From contig VJWM01000011.1 of assembly GCA_010909165.1 (NCBI GenBank), positions 1,178,001 through 1,242,000 of the forward strand: DNA of 64,000 bases, written 5' to 3'. A model generated the notes under the pieces. The model searched no databases. It was not told the origin of the DNA and worked only from the letters and a program-made list of their open reading frames with translations. Shown one piece after another: positions 43,321-53,792 of the stretch. The translations under genes and the position numbers were made by a program. Source of the DNA: Anthoceros angustus (taxonomy: Eukaryota > Streptophyta > Anthocerotopsida > Anthocerotales > Anthocerotaceae). Numbering within the stretch: the first letter of the stretch is position 1; each line of letters opens with the position of its first letter.

Positions 43321-43816
43321 GAAGTCCTTAGGAGGCGGTGCCTTTGGGCTCAGTTTTGCTGGAGCTCGGACACATGCCCGTTAGGCTTCTCCTTAACTTC
43401 GGAGGAGTTGGGGTGTTCCCAGTTTCGACTAAATTCCAAGCCAAAGATTAAGAGCACTCTGGTGTAAGATTTGAAGGGAGAAGGCCATGACTTTGTGCGG
43501 AATTACGGCGCTTCTGCTGATTTGTACAACTGGTCTCCAGGACGGGACGTACTTAAGCGTTCCCATCTTCTGTAGATGTCTCACGCACTCTTGGATAGCT
43601 GTGACGTGGATCATGAGTCTCCACTCTACTTGTGTTTCGGAGCAACGAATTGGTTCGAACTTGCTCCGAGCTTCCTGATGTACATACATATCTAAACCTT
43701 TAGGTTGGAAGGTGAACAATTAAGTAGGGTAATAATGAGTTGTTGCAGGCAGGCATCATGGCAACCTTACAGAGAAAAATGGGTCCTGCTAGAGATCACA
43801 TCGGTTGTGAAGTAAC

Positions 43817-45577
43817 CTAGCATCCAGTAGCCTTCTTGACAGAGATGGGGCTCTTCAGGGCAACGCTTCCGTCGTTACCAGCTAGCACTCTGTACTTGTC
43901 TTTTCTGGTGAAGTTGGTGCATTCGAAGCTGAGGGTGGCAGCTAAGAGACGCTGAATGTAGTTGGCAACCTCATGTGCTGTCTTTCCTCCTGCGCAGGTG
44001 AGTTCTTGGGGCAGCTGGTCCAGGAACGTGACCTCGTACACTGGTGAGGGATTCATGAAGAAGTAGAAGGGGTCCATCCCCTTCCAGCCTCGAGCAGTGG
44101 TGCCGTGGAACATGCTCATTTTGTTTACCATGGCCACAGGCACTATCATGTCCGCCAGCTCAGCAAAAAGTGAACTGAATCGCAGCAGGAATGGCTCTCT
44201 GCAGGTGGTTCCTTCGGGGCAGATAGCCAGGTCTCCTTCCGCCAAAAGCTTTCTTATGTTAGCTGCATCGTCCTCCCGGTTTCGAGCAAGACTGACAGTC
44301 TTGATGGGTGAAATGATCTCCGAAAGCCTGGATATGGAGTATGTCACTGCACTGACAGGCCTGCGGAGAGCCACGGACAGGAAGATGGGATCCAGAAGCG
44401 TTCTATGGGAACAGACAAATAGCACTCCCAGCTTTCCGTCCTTGACAGGAGGAGGCGGGGTTCCCTTGACTCGGACTCTGACGCCCAGTGCTGCGAATGC
44501 GTAGGGGACTATGGACATGGGGAGCAGGGAACCTGCGGCAATTCGGAGGATGGCTAGCACAAATCCGATGGGTATCCAGAGTAGAGTGAGGAGAGCGACA
44601 AGAGGAGTTGGGCGGCACACCAGTCTGCCGTCATGGAACACCATTGGCTTTGGTAGCTGGTCCTTGGAAACAGCTTCCACCCGCACATCAGCAGGCACGA
44701 TGTATCCTTCCTGCAGACGGGGCAATTGGAGTCAGCCCCGACGTCGACTGGACTTGCATCGAGCATTCAAACTTATTATGCAAGCTGCAGCGAACTCCGG
44801 AAATATGTCAGGAATCAACCTTGCATAGAGACATGAATGGGAAGTCAGTCTGGCGATCCCCCATCCCAACGTCCGGCATCTTCTGGCCGAACATTCGGCG
44901 CATTGCGTCCTCCTTGCTTACTCCGACCAGAACTCCCGGAGACTTGAGTAAACCTGTGGCCCTACCTGCTGGTGTCACATCAATCTCTGATCCTATCACC
45001 TCGTCAGCTCCCAGGTACTCTTTGGCAAATGTCTCCACCATGATCCTTGGGTTTGCTGTGAGCACATACCTGCGTGAACGCAAGATTTTCAATTTTGGCT
45101 GAGCTTGACTTGCATTGTAAAGCAGGAGATGACAATGTCTGCGCATGCAGGAACCATGAAGGAGTTTAAACTCTACCGTTTGCCGAAAGCAGAAAAGACC
45201 CGCCACGACTCAGGATGAATGTCCTCAGCGTAGAACTTGGGAAGCACGGCGCGAGAGACTGATTCAATTTCGGTCACCTTCAGCCCGGCAAAGGTGACAT
45301 AAACTAGAACTTGGATGCCTGCAGCCTCGGAGACAAAGTGATACAGGACCCAGGCAAGTGGAGCCGCAGTCAAGAGAGATGCAAAGCGGAGGAGTCCGCC
45401 TGCCTCGAAGGCAATGAGCATGAAGTACGAAAAGGAGCTTCTCCCCCTCAGCAGTGTTCCATCCAAATCGGACACTACTGTCTCCTTCTCTCGGAAGGTG
45501 GAGCTGCATTTGTCGATGGTGGGGAACTTCTGCTCCATGGCCTGTGCTCCCTGCTTCTTGGCCATGGTCGGATCCAA
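43817..45577 (-). CDS. GPAT: Glycerol-3-phosphate acyltransferase, cutin type (GPAT4/6/8-like)
   Basis: Three exons, 45177-45577, 44820-45069, 43817-44710 (514 aa). The N-terminal HAD-like phosphatase domain has DLDGTLL (motif I) and [10 protein letters not shown] (GDxxxD, motif III). These residues are kept in the sn-2 GPATs that also dephosphorylate, giving 2-monoacylglycerol for cutin. Two hydrophobic stretches follow ([19 protein letters not shown] and [14 protein letters not shown]). The acyltransferase motifs are CSHRTLLDP (HxxxxD), [13 protein letters not shown] and VPVAMV. It is an ER membrane enzyme using acyl-CoA, probably omega-oxidised. A second Met (MAKKQ, residue 5) is an alternative start. 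The E2/E3 intron has a GTTGAT donor, weaker than its neighbours. Confidence 0.94.
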
Positions 45578-45599
45578 GTGGTACTTGAGCAGCCGTCAC

Positions 45600-46940
45600 C
45601 TTGTCATGGGTGCTCAGAACTAGTCTTGTTTGGATGAGACAGGGCCGCAGAAGAGCAACATTCAAAAAGGGCAGCTGAGGAGAAACAGAAAGAGGAAGAG
45701 ACAACAGAGTTGCTGTTGCTGAATGCAGCTATGTACATGGCTGATTACAGCGAAGAGTTTGTCGCCGGGGTTGGCAAGTAAAGACGACAAGGAAATGCAG
45801 GAGGAGGAAGACAGCGACAAAACACGAGGCTACTCACGAGGCAATCACTGTACCTACCCTGCTAAAATCCACCAGGACTTGAAACCACTTTTGCATCTTC
45901 TCTTCTCCTGACCCATCCAAAACTGCAGGGCAGCTATGAAGGTAACGCCCGTTGGGGTACTTACCATTGCACGGACGGGAATATCAGTGTTGGCGGGTTG
46001 TCCCTAACGATATTTTGTCCCCAGGAATTAGCTTACCCATGGGGCTCAAAAAGGTCGGATCTTCCGAAGCCGCCTAAAGGTCAACCCAATGCTCTTCTCT
46101 TGCTGTTGTAATTTCTTTTCTCATTCACGACCACAGATGCATCTGTATATGACATTATACTCTGTTATGCAGTTTCACGGAATCGGGAATGCCCGTGGTG
46201 TCTTGGATCACAGACTGTCAGTAATCGGAACTCTGGAGAAAGGTGCGTTGGTCACCAGTAGCAACTTGCAAGAGCTGACGGGTAACAACCGCTGATCAAG
46301 GTGGAATGCGTTGGGTCCTGCTTTCACACAGATTTCGTTTGATCACCATCGCAGCCAGCTCTGTTTGACATTCGTAGGGAACCAGATCACTCGTTCCCCA
46401 ACTTGGGAGCTCCTCGGCAGACACAGGATTTCATCGTCGGCCGCAACGGGGCCCGTTTGGCTCCTGCGGCGATTTGCTGGGTTTCTGGATTGCTAGCAGT
46501 TTACGATTTTAACTGTGAACAACTGTTCTGGGGAGTACCTAATCTACTTCGACGCTGGAGACTTGTGTCAGGAGCTCAGCCTCGTGTAAAGTCTTATAGA
46601 GAGCCCGGAAGAATGAAACGCTCGCCACTGAACTCTTACAATCCTTCTGTGGCATGCACTTGCTATCACTCTCGTGACCCCCACCTTTCCTTTTGAGCTC
46701 CGGAACCCTTCAATTCTTCGAGGGGGCTTCAAAAACAAGACACGAAGAACTTGATGAACAGCCCAGAATTACGGGTATAAACAAGGTATGGAACTGGAAT
46801 CGAATTATGGATCTTCTAGTCCTCCCTTCAAAGTGACATCCAGACATGGTTCATTGCAACCTCGTAGTCAAGTGTCCTTAGACCCTTGACGGTTCAGTAC
46901 TAGGGATGGGTGTCATGCGGAGACTGAGGGCGAGGCTCTC
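45600..46940. other. Intergenic, no supported gene
   Basis: Short frames at 46089-46295 and 46403-46696 lack domains and overlap frames on the other strand. The 5' flank of the GPAT gene lies at the left end. Confidence 0.45.
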
Positions 46941-47420
46941 CAGATTATAAACTCTAGATGTTAATAGTTTACGAGGTTACTCGAGATTAAAATTTTTTCG
47001 CTCTCCCCACGAGATTATAAACTCCAAAGGCCCCTAGGGTTATTGCAGGTTAAATACTCTCACTTTACCCTCAGTTACAAACTCCAGTTGCTATTTTACA
47101 AGATTACTCCGAATTAAAAATTCTCATTCGGCCCTCATATTATAAACTCCGCTTCTTAGTGCCTTATGGGTTATTCCAGGTTGAATAACTCCCACTCAGC
47201 CCTCCATATTACAATATGCAGTTGTTAGTGCCCTAGAGTACTCCATGCTAAAAACTCCCAGTGCGGGACTCCAAGCTAAAAAGGTTGAATAACTCCCACT
47301 CATCCCTCCAACAATCTACAATTGTTAGTGCCCTAGGGTTACTCCAGGCTAAAAACTCCCAATGCGGGACTCCAAGCTAAAAACTCACAATGCGGGACTG
47401 TAGGCTAAAAACTCCCAATG
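46941..47420 (+). repeat. ~65-bp degenerate tandem array, about seven units
   Basis: Units share a ttataaactcc or ctaaaaactccc block, a tagtgccctagggttactcc block and a ccactcagccctcca block. The last units shorten to aaaactcccaatgcgggact. Units are clearly diverged. Confidence 0.75.
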
Positions 47421-47429
47421 CTCAATGAT

Positions 47430-48480
47430 ATCTATATAAAGTCTTCGAATTGTCTAAAAAAATTATGGATCTTCTATAATCTATTAAATAAAAAATTTAA
47501 GCAAATCTAATTTACTTCTAGTTTTACGTAGGATGATACTATTATAATATTATAAATTAAAAATCAATGAAGCCCTCTTGAAGCGTAGAAATCCATTACC
47601 TATCAATTTTCAGATAAATTATGTTTTAAGGGACTTTAACTACAATCCATCAACTTCTAAAATTAGTTTCCAAGTATTGTCGAGCTCTTCTACTTAAGTG
47701 GTGTATGTTGATGCTTGTGGAAGCTTAAGGTAGGGGAAAATTAGACTTGCTCCTCAAAGCATGTACTACTAGCAAGGGCTTACATCGTCTAAGAAACAAA
47801 TGATTGAGAACTATGGGTTTTTGTAGCAATGCATCCACCAAAATGTCAACTAGATCTATGCATCCGTTCCCTATGTGCGAGACCTGCTTCAAGAGGAACA
47901 TGAGATATAGGAATTGTCCAAATAAGTAAGTAATAAGCTTACTTTGTCCTTGTGACACGTAAAGTAGATTGTGGTGCTCAATCACTTGGTGATTTCTTAG
48001 TTAAGAATCTTTTCTTTCTTTTTTGGTTAAGACTCTTTAGTATAAATAAAGATGATCTAAGCTTAGTTTTACTTGTGAGAAATAAAGTAAACACTAGTTG
48101 TCATACAATACAATACGATTAGAATCCACACCTATATAGATTTCTAGCCCAGCCACGGGTGCTTAACTTTGGGGTTTTTATCTAAGAGTAAACTCAATCT
48201 AACCAGCACCCCATCTGGGTATTGATCTTGGTTAGCACTGTTCATTTTTGAGTTGTGCCACAAACACCACATCCAACTTATTGAGGTATGTTAGACTTAT
48301 AGATGTTATGCTAGCATGATTTGTAACTTCCTTGATTCACTCCATGTATAGATTGATGCTAATATAGTTAACTTTATGTTACCTGACATGATATATATAG
48401 CTTAAGAGTCTCTAACGCTGGCTATTTTGCATAAAAACTGCTCAGACCTGTGACTTGATATATTATTAGATCTCAAAAAG
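47430..48480. other. AT-rich region without a supported gene
   Basis: No frame beyond ~85 residues and no domain. Probably diverged transposon or intergenic DNA. Confidence 0.5.
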
Positions 48481-48489
48481 AGGACCATA

Positions 48490-49750
48490 CGTGCGTACAA
48501 AATGTGGCCGAGAGTCTATGAAGAGCACAAAGATGGACAATGTAAAGAATGCAAAACGGCCACTTACATGTTCGAGGATTCTAATCTGGAGACATTGTGT
48601 GTGCGCTTGCAGTAACGAAGACCATTACATTGACCCGCTGAATGGAGGAACTTCAACAATGGTGAACACGGTTCTTGACGAGCGTGGGGATTCCTACTAA
48701 TGATGTGCTCGAAAACGGAGGACATTTAACAACTTGCTTAGATATTAGGGGCGCAAGTGCTGAGGGCGAAACACTTCAAAAATTATCAATGAGGCTGCAT
48801 CAAAAGTTTGATCGCGATCCTCACAAAGGCTTGACGAGGCGCTAATCTTATTGAAACACTTGCCGGAAATTTGCAATTGACAACCAGCATTCAACATTTG
48901 GCATTGAGTTTTTTCAAAAAATTGAACAACAAAGGATCAAGTCAATTTGTGCGTGTTGCTGCAGCTATTTACGTAGCCTGCAAACGAGAAAAGGCTCCTC
49001 GAAGTTTTCAAGAAATTAGCCAATACTCCCATAGCAATATAAGAAAGGAGGACGTTGGACGGTTGGCAAAACAATTGGAAAGGACCTTAAAAGCGGATCT
49101 AGAGAAAGAAAAAAGGGTCGACCTAAGTGCGGCACAGGCCCAGGCACGGGCAAACGCACAAGCACAAGCACAAGCACAAGCAGCACAAGCACAAGCAGCA
49201 CAAGCACAAGCACAAGCAGCACAAGCACAAGCAGCACAAGCACAAGCACAAGCACAAGCACAAGCACAAGCAGCACAAGGAAAGGACTGCCTGGCGCGAG
49301 GGCAGAACACACCGAAAGATGAGCACAGCCTACACATGCACAATCACAAGAACATATTCCACATCAAAGCAAGGAGCTTTCAAGATTGCTCCTCAAAACA
49401 TGAAACAATATGATGATATGCTAAATTTAGCTTATGGGTTTGTACAAAGTTGAACATGAATTACACTACAAAAGCGGCGAATGAAGCTTTGCTATTTGTC
49501 TTGCATAACCTTGACATACGAAAAGCCACAAAACATTACGGGTGCGATTATCTATATGATATCGCAAGTTTCGAGGGACTTAATCGGAAAGATATTGCGA
49601 GGCGGTCGATGGCGTATACCACAATCAAGTACTTACAAGCATTTATACCGCATGCATCTAAGATAATTCCACCATGGATTTGGAAGAAGATGAATTATCA
49701 CTTGAGAACTTGTCTTCTACTTAGATTATGTTTAAGGTTCATTAGTTAGA
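48490..49750 (+). pseudogene. TFIIB-like general transcription factor gene, broken, with Ala-Gln repeat insert
   Basis: In shifting frames the plus strand gives a zinc-ribbon-like start (DGQCKECKTATYMFED near 48532), AEWRNFNN (about 48640), a core-like stretch (PTNDVLENGGHLTT), then a cyclin repeat in the frame 48871-49413: VRVAAAIYVACKREKAPRSF, QEISQYSHSNIRKEDVGRLA. A long Ala-Gln repeat follows (49155-49280). A second cyclin repeat follows at 49450-49690, with ITGAIIYMISQVS in one frame and HASKIIPPWIWKK in another. The order ribbon, B-core, cyclin 1, cyclin 2 is that of TFIIB/BRF proteins that bridge TBP and RNA polymerase. Several frame changes are needed, so this is a pseudogene unless introns or assembly errors explain them. 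The AQ repeat between the cyclin folds is unlike any TFIIB I know. Confidence 0.65.
49155..49280 (+). repeat. (CACAAG)/(CAGCACAAG) microsatellite, copy 1
   Basis: About 125 bp of cacaag hexamers mixed with cagcacaag nonamers. In the TFIIB-like frame it encodes alternating Ala-Gln. It is matched by 49985-50110. Confidence 0.95.
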
Positions 49751-49841
49751 ATTCATTTAGATTTGTTGGTTATATTCATTAGGTCACCCTTATAAAGTTT
49801 CATGGACTCAAGTATAAACTCGACTCGATGGCAAGTATTAT

Positions 49842-49921
49842 AAACACGATAATTTTTGAAGGGGAATATACTAACCCTCTTGGCCGACACAAAGACTCTG
49901 TCACGTAAGAACACCTTACCT
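49842..49921 (+). repeat. Extra direct copy of the inverted-repeat terminus
   Basis: ataaacacgataatttttga followed by aggggaatatactaaccct and, 60 bp on, accttacctaaaa. It matches 50672-50768 in the same orientation. It joins the second TFIIB-like copy at a short ccttaaaag/cctaaaag identity. Confidence 0.75.
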
Positions 49922-50560
49922 AAAAGCGGATCTAGAGAAAGAAAAAGGGTCGACCTAAGTGCGGCGCAGGCCCAGGCATGGGCAAACGCACAAGCAGCAC
50001 AAGCAGCACAAGCACAAGCAGCACAAGCACAAGCACAAGCAGCACAAGCACAAGCACAAGCACAAGCAGCACAAGCAGCACAAGCACAAGCACAAGCACA
50101 AGCACAAGGAAAGGACTGCCTGGCAGACAGAACCACAACACGAAGATGAGCTTGGCCCACAACATGCACAATCACAAGAACATATTCCACGATCAAAGCA
50201 AGGAGCTTTCAAGATTCTCCTCAAAACATGAAACAATATGATGATATGCTAAATTTAGCTTATGGGTTTGTACAAAGTTGAACATGAATTGACACTACAA
50301 AAGCGATAATGAAGCTTTGCTATTTGTCTTGCATAACCTTGACATACGAAAAGCCACAAAAAATTACGGGTGCTTATCTATATGATATCGCAAGTTTCGA
50401 CGACTTAATCGGAAAGATATTCGAGGCGGTCGATGGCGAGATACCACAATTAGAAGTACTTACAAGCATTTATACCCGCATGCATCTAAGATAATTCCAC
50501 CATGGATTTGGAAGAAGATGAATTATCACTTGAGAACTTGTCTTCTACTTAGATTATGTT
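49915..50560 (+). pseudogene. TFIIB-like partial copy (AQ repeat plus cyclin 2), tandem duplicate
   Basis: Direct repeat of 49080-49760 at ~835 bp offset. It starts at aaaagcggatctagagaaag, carries the same Ala-Gln microsatellite (49985-50110), the aacatattccac block and the second cyclin segment (YDIASF, then LIGKIFEAVDGEIPQLEVL). The zinc ribbon and first cyclin repeat are missing. Small indels relative to copy 1 shift the frame. It is followed at 50672 by the terminus of the inverted-repeat element. Confidence 0.8.
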
Positions 50561-50671
50561 TAAGGTTCATTAGTTAGAATTCATTTAGATTTGTTGGTTA
50601 TATTCATTAGGTCACCCTTATAAAGTTTCATGGACTCGAAGTATAACTGTCTGACTCTCGATGGCAAGTAT

Positions 50672-50768
50672 TATAAACACGATAATTTTTGAAGGGGGGG
50701 AATATACTAACCCCCTTCGGTCGACACAGCACCCCCTTGTCACGAAGAACACCTTACCTAAAACAGCA
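50672..50768 (+). repeat. Left terminal inverted repeat
   Basis: 27 bp exact to 53862-53888 in reverse complement, then diverged but with the cctaaaacagc motif at equal distance. Another direct copy is at 49842-49921. Confidence 0.7.
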
Positions 50769-51321
50769 TATTAGCCCTACTTTGATAATGCACACACCCT
50801 TTACGAGGTCATACCGTGATAAATGCCACACTTTCAAGTGAACACCCTAGAAATGGAGCATGAGGGTGCGGGCTGCATTTTTGTAGAATGTTTAGAGGCT
50901 GCCATTTTCATATGTTTAGTACAACCGAAAACTTTTACTTTGAAGTGGTGGAACACAATAAAACAATCTGTACTAGAGTCCCATTTTAATCGTCGTAACA
51001 ACATTGCAACAAACATCTACTAAAGGAGGGAGTGGTCATCGGCATCGACAATACTCATTGAAGAGTGCGGCTGGGACTCATCCATGCCTTGCAAACAGAG
51101 TCAAGAACCACCGCCATATTCGAGGCGGTCCATATCTTCCGCCTCAAAGTTATCGTTCTCCTCCATTGCTTGCTCGTCTTCAATAGTATCATTCCACAGG
51201 CCCGCGGCGGTGTGGATCGCCACACAGATCTAGGGTTTCTTGACCCTCATCCAAAAGGTCGCCATCGTGGTCTTCAACCTTCCGCACTCAATGCAACCAC
51301 TTGGGCATGAGGCAATCCTTC

Positions 51322-52222
51322 TCACTTATGCAAACCTCCTTTGCAGGCGGGATGGACCCTGCGATGCGGCTCGAGCGTTAGCTCTTCCTCTGCGTCAGTA
51401 GGACTTGTACACCATGTATCGTTGTTCAATGTACCCGCGCGCCTCAAATCGGCTTCAATCGCAATGCGGTTCCGGCCACATAGCAGTCTTGCCAATGTTG
51501 TCGTCTCACCAGCATCCACAACCCAATCTCCTTCCACGGAGAATGTTTTGACAAGTTTTGTCATAAGGCCTAGCGGGCGTTGGTAAGGGCATACCACCCG
51601 ACAGCCGTGCGATAGGTGGACCAGCTTGACGATGGTGCCCAATAAGCATCCTTCCATTGTTGAAAGTCCCATGCATGGCGTTAGGCATCATAGGAACCCA
51701 GTCTCGCACAACCTTTTTAGACACCATCCCAGCATCGCATTCTCGATCTCAAATCCGCCTACATGGTTATTCATGTTTGTCTTGTCCCGGATGAAGGACA
51801 CCATGCCTCCCTTCCACACAATTTCCGCATAGACTCCACGGTATGTGGGCTTCTTCAACTCCATGCAAGACGATAAGCTGAACTCCTCTGGTGGTCTTCT
51901 CTTCAAAACTCTACGGCTTCCCCAACATGGCCAAATACATGCTTGTCCATAGGACCGATGTCAAAGCCACGGGGCGTCCATGACAAGCAAAGTGTATCTC
52001 CTTCGCAGATAACCACGCATGTCAAGAACATTACGTCCTTGATGCATGCTTGGACACTTTTCTTTCGATGGAGCGTTGAAAGCGTGGAGTCCCTCTTGCA
52101 AGTCCTTGTCTACTAAAGCCCTGCTCATTCTCCAAGCCCTTCCAATTATTGATCTCAAATATGAAATGGCGAAACTCCTCGGGAAGTTTCGACAAGACCT
52201 CCACATCCTTCAATTCTTGCAT
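51322..52222 (-). pseudogene. DNA (adenine-N6/cytosine-N4) methyltransferase-like pseudogene
   Basis: On the minus strand, in order: a charged helix (VEVLSKLPEEFRHFIFEINN, about 52210-52150), then RGYLRRRYTLLVMDAPW with a DxPW catalytic-type motif (about 51970), a middle part (GVYAEIVWKGGMVSFIRDKT, GGFEIENAMLG), and finally PLGLMTKLVKTF and GDWVVDAGETTTLARLLCGRN with an AdoMet motif I-like strand-turn followed by RIAIEAD. DPPW before the FxGxG-like motif is the permuted order of beta-class amino-methyltransferases. Such enzymes methylate adenine or cytosine in DNA (or adenine in RNA). Stops after DAPWL and near 51685 break it. Motif I is altered (GETTT instead of GxGxT). I rate family membership as likely, not certain. 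Confidence 0.55.
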
Positions 52223-52329
52223 GCAATCCAGATGGTCGTGAAGAATATCCTATACTTTTCCACGAAAGGAGCTATTGCAACAACGCGTCGGCGTCATCCC
52301 TCATTCTCGGCCCACAAGCGGGTGGCCAG

Positions 52330-53225
52330 CGAGAAGAAGGGGCGCCGGCCGGCGCCCTCCCCTGCGTGCCACCCGCCGGGCCCCGACGGGTGGTGCCGTG
52401 GAGGCGCCGGCTGGCCAGCCATGGTCGCGTACTACCGTATGTGGCCATCGGTGGTGCCGTGGAGGCGCGGCGGCGCCCTCCACGCACGACCCTCGGGAGG
52501 CCCTACGGGTGGCGCGGAGGTAGGCGTCGGCCGGCGGCGCCCTCCTCGCCAGCAGCGCCACCGTCGCCAGTCGGGCCCGGCGGGTGGCGCGGAGGTAGGG
52601 CGCCGGCGCCCTCCCTCGGCGCCACCGTCGGGCCCCGACGGGTGGTGCGCAGAGGCATACACGGACCGGCGCCACCCTAGGGGTGGCGCGTGGAGGCGCG
52701 CCGGCGGCGCCCTCCACGCACGACCCTCGGGAGGCCCTACGGTGGCGCGGAGGTAGGGGCGGCGGCGCCCTCCTGTTGTGCCGCCACCATGCCTCGGGCC
52801 CCGACGGGTGGCGCCGAGGGCGGCGGCGCGCCCTCCGAGCACGTGTGGCAAGCGGGTGGCGCGGAGGTAGGGCGCCGGCCGGCGCCACCCTAGGGGTGGC
52901 GTGGAGGAGGCGGCCGGCGCCCTCCCCACGCGCCACCGTCGGTATCCCGACGGGTGGTGCCGTGGAGGCGCGCCGGCCGGCGCCGCCGGCCGGCGCCGGC
53001 CGGCGGGCGCCGGCCGGCGCCGCCCTCCGCGCCCATCGCCTCCCCGGTGGTGCGCTGGCGGGCGCCGGCGGGCGCCCGCCCTCCGCGCCCACCCGGGCCC
53101 CGATGGATGGGGCGCGGATCGGGCGCGGCGGCGCCGCCTTCACCTAACACCCGACGGTGGGCGGCGGGTGGCGCTTGGAGGATGGGGCGCGGCGGCGGCG
53201 GCCGCCGCCGGGCCCCGACGGGCCA
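52330..53225. repeat. GC-extreme complex minisatellite
   Basis: About 900 bp made mostly of gggtggcgcggaggtagggc, gccggcgccctcc and gggccccgacgggtggtgcc blocks. ccctccacgcacgaccctcg recurs at about 52474 and 52709. The centre (52970-53030) is almost pure gccggc palindrome. Long frames open on both strands as a result of composition. Neighbouring DNA is AT-rich, so the boundary is sharp. Confidence 0.85.
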
Positions 53226-53478
53226 ACGTGTGGTCCATTACCTGAAAAACATACAGGAGGTATTTGTGAATGAAACAGTCATCCTGTACTATGGGTTTGT
53301 GTTGAACGCACGGAAACATCTATATGCGGTGGACAAAAAAGCGATAAGGGATAAGCTCTGCGAGTTGCGTGGCTTCATACAACCTGCGAGTCAAAGTGCA
53401 GCTGAAGATAGTGATGACAATGCAGGAGAAGCTGGACCCAGTGATGACGAAGGATTGAACTCTGGGGATGATGAGTGA
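53226..53478 (+). CDS. Hypothetical frame with acidic C-terminal tail
   Basis: The open frame runs out of the GC block and continues HYLKNIQEVFVNETVILYYG, FVLNARKHLYAVDKKAIRDK, LCELRGFIQ, then a Ser/Asp/Glu-rich tail (EDSDDNAGEAGPSDDEG) to a stop at 53478. Base use changes to normal as it leaves the repeat, which favours a real exon end. No family is recognised. The upstream start is unclear because the GC block lies in frame; this may be a last exon. Confidence 0.4.
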
Positions 53479-53792
53479 AAATGAAATCTCATTTTTTACC
53501 GGGGTCCCAGAGTTAATTTTGTAAGTCTGGTTGCTGATGTTAATGTGTTAGGGAAATACGCTGTCCGTGGCTTTTGTTGTGTCCTTCCTAAACCACATTT
53601 TTCTCCCAAAACTGAGTTTACATTCGTCCCTTCCCGGCAGGAACGGCCGTCCTCACCGTTCCTACTTTGCATTATTCCCCTAGGTTCGAGTTTACGACCA
53701 CCATTCCACACAAACATTGCTGGATGGAAAGTAGTAACTTTACTGCGTGACACCCTTTTTTTCGGAGCCGTTTTTTTCAATGCCTTCAAAAC

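Noticed and set aside
49008-49343. Cysteine/alanine and leucine/valine repeat frames opposite the Ala-Gln repeat
   Set aside because: Antisense reading of the cacaag microsatellite; the sense frame continues from a recognisable cyclin fold.
52301-53143. 280-residue minus-strand and 236-residue plus-strand frames in the GC block
   Set aside because: Low-complexity Arg/Pro/Ala/Gly reading of a tandem repeat, open in several frames at once.
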